Part shown: piece by piece, positions 15,650 to 24,300 of the stretch | Layout of the letters: each line of letters opens with the position of its first letter | Position numbering within the stretch: position 1 is the first letter of the stretch | DNA from: Polaribacter marinaquae | Lineage (GTDB): Bacteria > Bacteroidota > Bacteroidia > Flavobacteriales > Flavobacteriaceae | Length of the DNA: 64,000 nucleotides | Reading direction: 5' to 3' | NCBI RefSeq assembly: GCF_038019025.1 | Contig: NZ_CP150496.1 | Location: forward strand, 2,620,001 to 2,684,000 | The notes under the pieces: generated by a model | Seen by the model: only the letters and a program-made list of their open reading frames with translations | What the model was told of the DNA's origin: nothing | Databases searched by the model: none | Program-made: the position numbers and the translations under genes

Positions 15650-17458
15650 TTATATTTTTATTTTTACATTTACTGTATAAACTTTCTTATCTGGATCTCC
15701 ATTTTGATGGTTTCCAGGAAAAGTTCCTATAAAGTTTAGAATGCCATCATTCATGTATGGTAAAACATTTCTAACGATATATCCATCTAACTTGAGTTCA
15801 TTCTCATAATAAGGAGAGAATGTTCCATCTCCATTATTAATCTGAATAATTTCATTTAGTTGAACTCCTCCAGAATCCATGATATTAACTCCTCCATTTA
15901 TCCTATATAAATTTCCGTCTGCGTGAGGTCTTAAAACAATATCAGGAAATGAATCGCCATTAACATCCATTACAGAAAACTCCCTAAACATTAATTCTGT
16001 TTGCGTATAAACTTTCGAAACATAGTGAGGTTTAAAAGTATTACCTTCATTTAACCATATTTCAAAAGCACCATCTCCTTCATGTCTTTCTCGCGCAACA
16101 GAGATATCTATATCCCCATCATTATCAAAATCAAAACATTTGATTGAAGTTGCGCCAAATGATTTATTGTAAAAAACGTATGGTTCTTCAGACTTAAAAA
16201 ATAAATGAAATTTGTTTGACTGTTTGTCGAATTTGTAAACAGAAATACTATTTAGTTCATTTTCACGATAGTGACTTCCATCCATAATATAGGTAGCTGT
16301 AACTATTTCATCAATTCCATCATTATCTAAATCTGCAAAATCTATGGCAAATGGTTGATATCCACTTATAGAAACTAAGTCATTTTGAAATGAAAAACCA
16401 CTATTGTCTTTAAAATATAGATTTAAATCTCCATATTCACCTCCAAAACCTGGAGAACCACCAATATCGGTAATACCATCGCCGTTTATGTCGCCCAAGC
16501 ATGTGCCATGAAAAAAAGATTGTTGATTTTCGTCATTTACAATTGACCAATTAATATTTCCGTCAGCTAAAATATTTCCATAAAATAAATCTCCAGACCA
16601 CATACTCGAGTCTCCTATTTCATTTCCATCACCAATCCCAACAACATTATCTATAACTTCATAATTACGAGCCCCCCAAAATTTGGCTTCATAGTCTACT
16701 TTGAAAAGTTCCCAACCAGAATTTCCTAATTTGAAAATTACAGAAGGTACTCTTGGGACATCTTCTTTGTTTACCATAGCACCTCCAGAAATCCAATTAG
16801 CCTGTCCTGGGAAAAAGATATAATTGTCAGAATCAGTTGAGTAATGAAAAACTCCACTAGGTATTGAAAATGTTCTTGAAATATCGTCTACAGATAGTCC
16901 TTCTTCAATAGGGATAACATTTTCTGTTATCATCATATTAGTTTCTGTAAACTTTAGATTTATTGTTGTAGGTTTATTAATTACTAATTCAACACTAATT
17001 TCTGTAGAAATTAAATCGCCACTCCAGGAATCAAATCTATCCCATTCACCGCTAGGAATTGCAGTTAATCTAACTTTTGTTCCAGAAGAATAGTCTGTTG
17101 TTTTAGACAGACTTATAATTTCTTCTTTAACCTGGCCATTACCTTCAATATTAATTATTAAAGGATACTTTCTTTTCTCAAATAAAGCGTTTAGGTTAAT
17201 ATCTGAAGTTATTGTGAAATTTCTTAGAGTATTCGTATTCTCATCAGACCATTTGGTAAATAAATATTCTCCTTCAGGGATCGCTGTTACAGATATTTTT
17301 TCTCCTAATTGATATTTACCGCCATTTGAACTAACAGCCCCACCTTTTGTTGCTGAAAACGAAACAGTAAAAAAAGGAATTTCTTCATCTGGTTTACTAC
17401 ATTGTATAAATAAACCTATGATAAATGAGATTGTTAAAAAGTGTAATTTATATTTCAT
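15650..17458 (-). CDS. Lipoprotein with two InlB-type repeats and FG-GAP repeats
   Basis: Exported lipoprotein of 602 residues with a lipobox ending LFIQC (Cys about 20). Two InlB B-repeat type domains follow (about 29-92, and about 93-172 with GTKVRLTAIPSGEWDRFDSWSGD). After a spacer come FG-GAP/VCBS-like repeats including GDINGDGITDIGGS, DFADLDNDGIDEIVTA, FDFDNDGDIDISVAR and DVNGDSFPDIVLR. It is the larger paralogue of the gene at 14,114-15,541, about 110 bases upstream of it on the same strand. The divergent neighbour at 17,558 starts about 100 bases away, with a 13-bp palindrome between them. The Asp-rich loops suggest calcium-stabilised beta-propeller structure; the ligand is unknown. 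Confidence 0.85.
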   Translation of the reverse strand: MKYKLHFLTISFIIGLFIQCSKPDEEIPFFTVSFSATKGGAVSSNGGKYQLGEKISVTAIPEGEYLFTKWSDENTNTLRNFTITSDINLNALFEKRKYPLIINIEGNGQVKEEIISLSKTTDYSSGTKVRLTAIPSGEWDRFDSWSGDLISTEISVELVINKPTTINLKFTETNMMITENVIPIEEGLSVDDISRTFSIPSGVFHYSTDSDNYIFFPGQANWISGGAMVNKEDVPRVPSVIFKLGNSGWELFKVDYEAKFWGARNYEVIDNVVGIGDGNEIGDSSMWSGDLFYGNILADGNINWSIVNDENQQSFFHGTCLGDINGDGITDIGGSPGFGGEYGDLNLYFKDNSGFSFQNDLVSISGYQPFAIDFADLDNDGIDEIVTATYIMDGSHYRENELNSISVYKFDKQSNKFHLFFKSEEPYVFYNKSFGATSIKCFDFDNDGDIDISVARERHEGDGAFEIWLNEGNTFKPHYVSKVYTQTELMFREFSVMDVNGDSFPDIVLRPHADGNLYRINGGVNIMDSGGVQLNEIIQINNGDGTFSPYYENELKLDGYIVRNVLPYMNDGILNFIGTFPGNHQNGDPDKKVYTVNVKIKI

Positions 17459-17503
17459 AATTTAAATTTAAGCTTGTTAATTGTTTTTATAAAAAAAAAC
17501 GAG

Positions 17504-17516
17504 TAATACCGTATTA
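17504..17516. promoter_or_regulatory. Palindrome in a divergent intergenic region, possible operator
   Basis: TAATAC-C-GTATTA is a perfect 6+1+6 palindrome placed between the lipoprotein gene (minus, from 17,458) and the membrane regulator-like gene (plus, from 17,558). Size and place suit a dimeric regulator site, but it is AT-rich and short. Confidence 0.3.
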
Positions 17517-17557
17517 TACCCCTATCTCAAAAAAGATAATTTTAGTATTTTAGTTTC

Positions 17558-18880
17558 ATGAAGTATTTAGTATCTCTAATATTATTTTTAGCATTAGTAA
17601 TTCCTAGTTTACATTCACAGAATAGGGCATTACAAAAAGATGGAAAACACTTTTTATTTACATTCAAACAAGATTCTTATTTAATATCTGGTGATTCTTT
17701 GTTTTGTATAACGAAAGAAAAAGAAGGATTCCCCAAACAACATGAACTTAATTTAGTCGATTACAAATTTGTTACTAATGATTCTATCGGATATTTAAAA
17801 AACAGATCTAGTGGAATTGTGTATTCTTTTGATGGAAGTAAGTTTAAAAGATTGGATAGATCATTTCCATACCAGTCCCAAAATTTTAGTTTTTCATTTT
17901 TGTATAAAAATAATCTAATGGATTTTGGAGGTTATGGGCTCCATACTTATAAAAATAATATCATTTACTTTGATACTGAGAAGAAAGAAACAGAACTTTA
18001 TCCTCAAGCTTCATCTTATAATGATTCTCCGAATCCAAGACATAAAATTATAGGACAATTTATTGGAAATCATCTTTATATTGGTCCTGGTTACGGAGTG
18101 CTCAATGAACAAGAATCTCCTCTAAAGAACCTGAGTTTTATAAATGATTATTGGAAATTTTCTTTTAAAGATTCTCGTTGGGAAAAACTTGGAGAAGGAT
18201 CTCTTAATATAACTTTCCCTTTTTATGGTTCTATTGAAAATTTTAATCAAAATACGTTGGTTATTGCAGAAGAAGGAGTCTTTGAATGTGATATAAAAAA
18301 TAACACTTTGATTACGTATCCTAACGCAAAGTTAAACATAACAAGAACATTAAATAGATCCTTCGATGAATACAAAGTAACTTATAATAAGTTTGAAGAT
18401 AAGTTTTATTTTATAATCAATAAGACAAGTGGAGTAGCAGAACTTATTAGTTTAAGTAAAGAAGGTCTTTTAGGTACCGAAAAAGTATATTCTAATTTGT
18501 ACAGGACAAAATCATATATGTGGTTCATTATTTTAAGTCTATTTGTAGTATTTGTTTTGATATATTTTTACTTTACTTCACAAAAGACTCCGTCACAAGT
18601 TATCTCTAAAAATTTATTTAAAATACGAGAAGAAATAAAACTAGAAGATTTTAAAATTTTAAAGAGACTTGTAGACGCATCTCCTAATTATATAAATTAT
18701 TCAGAGTTATTAGATGTTTTTCCTGAACATTATAGCTATGAATCGAAGAAGAAAAAAACCCGACAATCCATTTTATATTTAGAGGAGTATTTAATTCAAA
18801 AAATTAAATTAAAATTACCGGTCTTTGAGTTTAGAAGAAATATAGAAGATCGAAGAGAAAAACAAATTAGAATAAAATAA
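17558..18880 (+). CDS. Membrane protein with kelch-like exported domain and cytoplasmic helical tail
   Basis: Protein of 440 residues that I do not recognise as a named family. A signal peptide (about 1-20, ending LHSQ) is followed by about 300 exported residues with kelch-like features: repeated WKF/YFD strands and Gly-rich turns such as LMDFGGYGLHTYKNNIIYFD and LYIGPGYGVLN. One strong transmembrane helix follows (about 320-342, WFIILSLFVVFVLIYFYF). The cytoplasmic tail of about 95 residues is charged and helical (FKILKRLVDASPNYINYSEL, then a Lys/Arg-rich stretch) and could be a winged-helix DNA-binding domain. The design suggests a one-protein membrane sensor-regulator, perhaps for the divergent lipoprotein genes. 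This is inference; a structural role is the alternative. Confidence 0.6.
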   Translation: MKYLVSLILFLALVIPSLHSQNRALQKDGKHFLFTFKQDSYLISGDSLFCITKEKEGFPKQHELNLVDYKFVTNDSIGYLKNRSSGIVYSFDGSKFKRLDRSFPYQSQNFSFSFLYKNNLMDFGGYGLHTYKNNIIYFDTEKKETELYPQASSYNDSPNPRHKIIGQFIGNHLYIGPGYGVLNEQESPLKNLSFINDYWKFSFKDSRWEKLGEGSLNITFPFYGSIENFNQNTLVIAEEGVFECDIKNNTLITYPNAKLNITRTLNRSFDEYKVTYNKFEDKFYFIINKTSGVAELISLSKEGLLGTEKVYSNLYRTKSYMWFIILSLFVVFVLIYFYFTSQKTPSQVISKNLFKIREEIKLEDFKILKRLVDASPNYINYSELLDVFPEHYSYESKKKKTRQSILYLEEYLIQKIKLKLPVFEFRRNIEDRREKQIRIK

Positions 18881-18897
18881 AAACCTCTTGAAAGTAG

Positions 18898-18961
18898 ATT
18901 GTCGATCAAGGGTATTTTAATGTGTAGACTAAAGTTACCAGTAACGTTAGTCAACTTCTCT
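18898..18961 (+). repeat. Int 3'-end repeat with core-site-like inverted repeat, copy B
   Basis: This second copy begins with codons for IVDQGYFNV and a stop, the same C-terminal peptide as the integrase at 12,751-14,052, with an in-frame TAG directly before it. The arms GTAGACTAAAGTT (18,924-18,936) and AACGTTAGTCAAC (18,943-18,955) are identical to copy A; the spacer is ACCAGT instead of ATTAGG. It is either a remnant of a second integrase gene or a recombinase target site. Confidence 0.75.
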
Positions 18962-19029
18962 AATACCCTTTAAAAAAACCAATTGTAAAATCTACAACCC
19001 ATTTCATAAATAAAAAACCAAACCATAAA

Positions 19030-19284
19030 ATGGAAATAGAGGTATACCAAAAAAAACTTGATGAAATTAACAAAAAGAATGATCACCATGTAGATCATTT
19101 GAAACGTAGCAGCGTTTTTTCCTCGAACTTGAACATCACCTAGCTTAAAACGGGAGTAATTAGGTTTAAAGATGTTATAGGAACCTCGTTTATTTTTGAG
19201 GGAAATACTAACTCCATTCTTTTAAATATTGAAGTTAAATGGACCACTATTGTATCTGCCGATAAACTGAAAGTTTCCATTTTG
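19030..19284 (+). pseudogene. Possible gene remnant with internal stop
   Basis: A frame opens at ATG 19,030 (MEIEVYQKKLDEINKKNDHH) and stops at TAG 19,141. The same frame then stays open (LKTGVIRFKDVIGTSFIFEG) to about 19,284. This may be one small gene with a nonsense change. The first part resembles the start of helix-turn-helix genes often found beside Bacteroidetes integrases, but I cannot confirm it. Weak call. Confidence 0.25.
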
Positions 19285-19657
19285 GAAACACTCTCTTAGT
19301 TTTTGACTTAATCAGTACACTTTTTACTGACGATTTTCATGCTTGGTTTATATCGATGGCTTAGATATAATTTTTGAATTAATGATTAAAGAATTATTAA
19401 TTCTCTAGAAAATCACTTAAAATTTTTGATATAAATGGACTATTTATTATTCAATAAGATTAGCTAAATCAAAGAAAAAAAATTAAATTATCACTTTTAA
19501 TCACTTGTTTTTTAACACAACTCTAAATGAATTCTTGATATCTTACTCTTAGAAATATGACTACACTTTAAACTAAGTATTTTCTCTCTTCATTCAGTGA
19601 TAAGGAGAAAGAGTTTAAAAGTCTATAATTAAAAACATTACACTTTGGCTAGACATA
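19285..19657. other. AT-rich stretch without visible gene
   Basis: No coding frame of useful length, no RNA gene and no clear repeat seen. Together with the remnants on both sides it looks like decayed mobile-element DNA. Confidence 0.5.
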
Positions 19658-20771
19658 TTATATTAATTTCTTTTTATGCAGATATTCTCTTGGAGTACAT
19701 TTTTCGTATTTTTTAAAAATGGAGTAGAAGTTAGACTTAGAATTAAACCCAGATTGTTCAGAAATATAACTAAGGTTATACTTCAATTTGGTTTCTTCTA
19801 GTATTTTTTTAGCGCGAGATACGCGTACTTTATTTTTTATATCGGTAAATGTTGTGTTTTCTAATTTTAAATATTGTCTAATGACATGATTTGGGAAGTT
19901 AACCAATGACGAAAAATCCCTGAATTTATTATTAGGATTTAAAAAAAAATCTCATTTTTTTTTATTTCTTCAATTTTTAGTGCGATTTGTTTTTCGTCTT
20001 CCTTATTTATCGTTTTATTGTTATTTTTTTTATATAAATTGAATCATTCAAATAAGATTTGTTTATTTTTTTAGTATTTATATACAATTCAGGAGCTTTA
20101 ATAAATTCTAAGATTAATAAAAACAATGAGAAAATACCTATAAAATTTATCACTGTAATGAATAACGACTTATATATACCATTTATTAAAATTAAAATTA
20201 CATTGACATTATATGATATAACAATACTAGAGGTAATTAATGTAATTACTTTAAGTCTTTTTATTTGGTTGAAAGTACTAAATTTCTTCAGCCAAATTAT
20301 TGACGCTATAAGGTATGCTGTTATATGAAAAAAACGTATTAAATAGTTCGTTTGAGAATTAAAAAAAATATTAACCTGGACACTAGACTGATTCTCTGGG
20401 TTTAAGTAAAAACCATTAACCAATTCCATTTTTGTTGTCCAAGGAACCATAATATATTCATAAATAGCTATACATTGGATGAAGAATGGGATTAAGTGAA
20501 TAAGATGGACCTTTTTAAATTTAAAATTATCCTTTGTTGCAGATTTAATAAAGAAGTAAAAACTAGGACCTGCAAGTAAATAAAAAGGAGTAAAATGATT
20601 GAAAAGTAATGTTTTTAAAGTTGCATAGCCTTTTGAGTTTATTGATGTATGTGCTAGGGCATAAATCAAGAACAGTATTAACCAGGAACTTAATAATTTT
20701 ATGTTTAACTTATCTTTATTTGTTATAAAAAGATAAATACAAAAAAACAAAGAAAGAAATAATATTTCCAT
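19658..20771 (-). pseudogene. AraC-family membrane regulator broken by two homopolymer frameshifts
   Basis: Read as one gene, this is an AraC regulator with an N-terminal membrane domain of about seven helices and a C-terminal HTH. The membrane part begins best at ATG 20,771 (MEILFLSLFFCIYLFITNK); the frame is open further to 20,891, but those 40 residues have no membrane character. It stops at 20,007, just after an 8-base T run (20,024-20,031). Adding one base there opens a frame reading KEDEKQIALKIEEIKKNE, a normal linker for this family. Adding one base again at the A9 run (19,941-19,949) leads into the HTH part (IRQYLKLENTTFTDIKNKVR, then LSYISEQSGFNSKSNFYSIF) ending at 19,658. Two one-base losses in homopolymers mean a dead gene, slippage control or sequencing error. 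Confidence 0.8.
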
Positions 20772-20862
20772 TTTAAAATGGAACGACTTGATGTAAAAAT
20801 AGTCCTTTTTTATAAAAACAATTACTTTGTAATGATATTTCAAATTATTACCGTTTTTTTTA

Positions 20863-20870
20863 TATTTTTG
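20863..20870 (+). promoter_or_regulatory. Possible -7 element for the 20,896 gene
   Basis: TATTTTTG fits TAnnTTTG and lies 25 bases before the ATG at 20,896. No good -33 TTG is seen. Confidence 0.35.
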
Positions 20871-20895
20871 CGCGAATAATAAAATTTTCATTCAA

Positions 20896-21240
20896 ATGAC
20901 GAATAAATCAGCCTTTAATACCATTAAAATAATTCTGTCTTTTTTACTCATTATCTTCTCGTCTTATTCTAAAGGACAGGAAATTAAAAAAATTCCAAAA
21001 GGACATACAATAAAGGATAAATTTTTAAAACCATTAACCATCAATAAATATCAGGAGTCATCAGTTTCTAAGAATGCTTTATACCTAGTAAATAAAAGTA
21101 TAGTTTCAACTGATAGACTAAAGCTAATTCCTAAAGATTCTATTGTTTCTGTAAAAATAATCAAACGAGATACTGTTATTAAAGGATTTGAGTATGATAC
21201 TCAAATTATTGTAAACCTAATCGGTTATAAAAAAAAATAA
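20896..21240 (+). CDS. Small secreted protein with TonB-plug-like segment
   Basis: Exported protein of 114 residues: signal peptide (about 1-28, ending YSKGQ), then a mature part of about 85 residues. Residues about 60-110 (ALYLVNKSIVSTDRLKLIPK, then DSIVSVKIIKRDTVIKG) follow the strand-helix-strand pattern of TonB-dependent receptor plug domains, in which a 'P-L-Y-hydrophobic-x-N/D-G' strand is followed by 'I-xx-I-x-V-L-K'. There is no barrel, so it is a free-standing plug-like module. It is divergent from the broken AraC gene and lies 68 bases before the first giant adhesin gene. The function is unknown. Confidence 0.6.
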   Translation: MTNKSAFNTIKIILSFLLIIFSSYSKGQEIKKIPKGHTIKDKFLKPLTINKYQESSVSKNALYLVNKSIVSTDRLKLIPKDSIVSVKIIKRDTVIKGFEYDTQIIVNLIGYKKK

Positions 21241-21308
21241 CATCTTAAAAACCTATTAAATAGATATCAACATATCATTATTTCTTATTCATAATTTATA
21301 AACATAGC

Positions 21309-24300
21309 ATGAAATTTAGTTTGTCGTTATTTTTTTTTGTCCTATTTCTTTCAGTAAGTAACTTAAAGGCACAAAATGTTATTATTAACCCTTCGTCAGA
21401 TGGTGGATTCGAAGGTGTTCATGGTTGGAATATTGTTAATCACCCTTCAGGAGAAAATAAATGGTTTATTGGGAACGCAGAAAAAAGTAGTGGAGAGTTT
21501 GGAGCCTACGTATCGGATAATACCATTACTCAGTCACTTACCACTCCTCAAAGTGTTAATGCTGTAATTTATCTTTATAAAGATGTTGTAGTTCCCGCGA
21601 ATGCTTCTTCCATTTCGATGTCATTTAAGTTCAAAAATGAGTCTGTATCAGACAAACCCCCGCGTGTGTTTTTTGCGAAAACTTCTTTGTTTGAACCCAC
21701 TCCAAGAACTAATGTCATTTATTCTGATTATACAACCATTACAAAAGTTTTAAATAACGAGCAAAATTGGGAACCATACACAAATACTGACCCATTAGTC
21801 AATGACCGACAAGTCACCTTCTCCTCACGTAATCTGGAACCAGGAGAAAGTTACAGAATCATGTTTGAGTGGTCAGCTCTTCAGCAGGGCAGTATTACCC
21901 AAACCTCGCCACCCACTATTTACCCTACGAACCCTAGGATTGTGACTAGCTCAGAAACCTATACTCCAGGAACGACTACTACCGTTAATCTAGTTTTTGA
22001 CCAAGATGGGCAAAACTATGATATCGTATGGTCAGTAGAAGGAGGTTCCGAAATTCAATCAGGACAAGGAACGACCACAATGGTTGTCTATCATCCTTTA
22101 GGTGTTTCAGGTACGCAAACTTATAGCGCTAGACTTTTACCTAATCCACGTACCCCTACCTTCGAATCAAACGGGGTGAATAGTGGTTTAATAGCAATTG
22201 ATGAAGTTTCATTAACATTTACAGGTGTTCCAAAAATTAATAATCTCAGCGCGAATACTGCACAAGTTGGAGCTAACGTAGTGATCAATGGTGAATATTT
22301 TGACCCGATACCGGCAAACAATATTGTTTACCTAGGAGGTATGAAGTGTGAAGTTGTTTCTGGTGACGCCAATTCACTTACGGTTACGGTTCCCTCTTAT
22401 GTAGGTACTGCCTTTTTTACAGTGACCAACGCAAATACAAAGCTCAGTGCAGTATCACCTATTAAGTTTACACCCATAAATATAGCTTTAGCCAATGCAG
22501 TTTATGCGTCACACAGCTATAGTAATCTTACTTTTGAAAATCCAATCAGCTTCTCAACATCTTTTTCTTCAAGCTATGATCAAAAGTTTGCCTTAATGGA
22601 TCTTGACATTGATGGAAAATTGGATGTTGTGAGCTTTGCAAGCAATGGCCAACCAAACTTTTTGAAAAACACAGCGGTAGCAGGAAAGTTAGATGCTTCA
22701 ACTTTTGCAGCAGTATCAACCTTCACTGGCGTTTCTCCTACTTATACCCCCAATTCTTCTAGGAGTATACTTTTTGCTGATTTCAATAATGATGGCAAAT
22801 TAGACATAGGCGCTTCAAATAATATCAATGATGGAGGTTTCATTAATCCGAACACATCAACTATCGGAACCGGAAGTCTTGGGAATAGTGAGTCGATCAT
22901 GGCTTCTGGAAATAATTATAAGGTGAATGCTGCCTTCCTTCCTTTTGATATCAACAGAGATGGAAGATTAGATATTTTTGGAGTATCAACGGAGCAAGGA
23001 ACGGTTAGACCTTATTATACTCAAAATACCTCAACAGCGGGTAACTTTGGGTTTGAAACCATTGAAAGCGAAAGAAGTTTCGATTTATCCTCGGCCTATG
23101 GAGGTGATTTTGGTGATTTTGATGGCGATGGAGCACACGATGCAGTTTATGGAGCCGATGGTTATGTTCTCTTGTTCAAGAACAACACACAGCAGGGAAA
23201 TCCATTTGTCTCCAACTTTTCAATGCAAAGATTGGCGCTTTTGCCATTACCTAATATGTTTGGTATGGATAAGGCCTACACTGTTATGTTTTTCGATGTA
23301 GATGGTGATGGGAATCTCGATATTGTTGCAACGAATGCTACTAGACCGATATTACATATTTGGCGTAATTCCGGAAGCGATTTTGATGTAGAGCCGAGAC
23401 AAGATTTCAAAATTAAAGACTTACGAAATACAGTAGGATTAACTTTAGGAGATCTAAACGGAGATGGTCGGTTGGATATTGTAACTTCTGATTATGTCAA
23501 TGGATCAGGGTCAAAGTTTTCATATTTAGAAAACCAATCTACGAATGGTGCGGTGTCCTTTGGAGAATCCGTAACTATTATTCAGTCGGACGATAGTTAT
23601 CAGCAAGTTGAAATAGCAGATGTTGATGGTGATGGTAAGGTTGATATTATCGGTGCTAATGTATCAAACGGTAGTCTAGATGTCTTTAGAAATAGAGTAT
23701 TTGAATCAGGTAGTATTGCTGAAAATCAAGAGATTTGTATTGGAACCACCACTCAAGAGATTGCTTCATTAGCTCCTGGGCAAGTTATAAGTGGAGATAT
23801 TGTTTACAGTTGGCAGAGTTCTACCACAGATGAAATCTCTGGGTTTTCTACTATTGCTAATGAAACAGCTGCCACTCTTGAGCCAGGCAACCTAACCCAA
23901 ACCACCTACTTCAGAAGAGGAATTGCCAGTTCGGACGATCCAAGTTCGGTATTTTATACAGCCCCAGTAGAAATTAAGATTGTTCCTTTACCTACTATTA
24001 CCGAGGCAGTTGATGTAACCATTTGTGGAACAGGTTCTGTGCCATTGGTTGCAACTACTTCTGCAGGTGAGACCTCTTTTGTTAATTGGTATGATGCACC
24101 AACTGGTGGAAATTTATTAGGTCAGTCTGTTTCCGGAGAAGTGTTCAATACCCCAGAGATTACTCAAAATACTACATTTTATGCAGAAGCAGAAAATGCT
24201 AATGGGTGTATTGCTGCAGCTAGAGAAGCTGTAGAAGCCATATTGAATTTGGCCATACCAACGGCTACGCTCGGTACATTTGAGGATACCAAATGTGATG

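Noticed and set aside
20772..20891. N-terminal extension of the AraC membrane regulator to the ATG at 20,891
   Set aside because: These residues are charged and unlike the first membrane helix, they would overlap the promoter of the divergent gene, and a better start exists at 20,771.
22978..23301. Plus-strand open frame inside giant 1 in another phase
   Set aside because: Overlaps FG-GAP repeats that are clearly coding in the main frame; no start signal or family resemblance.
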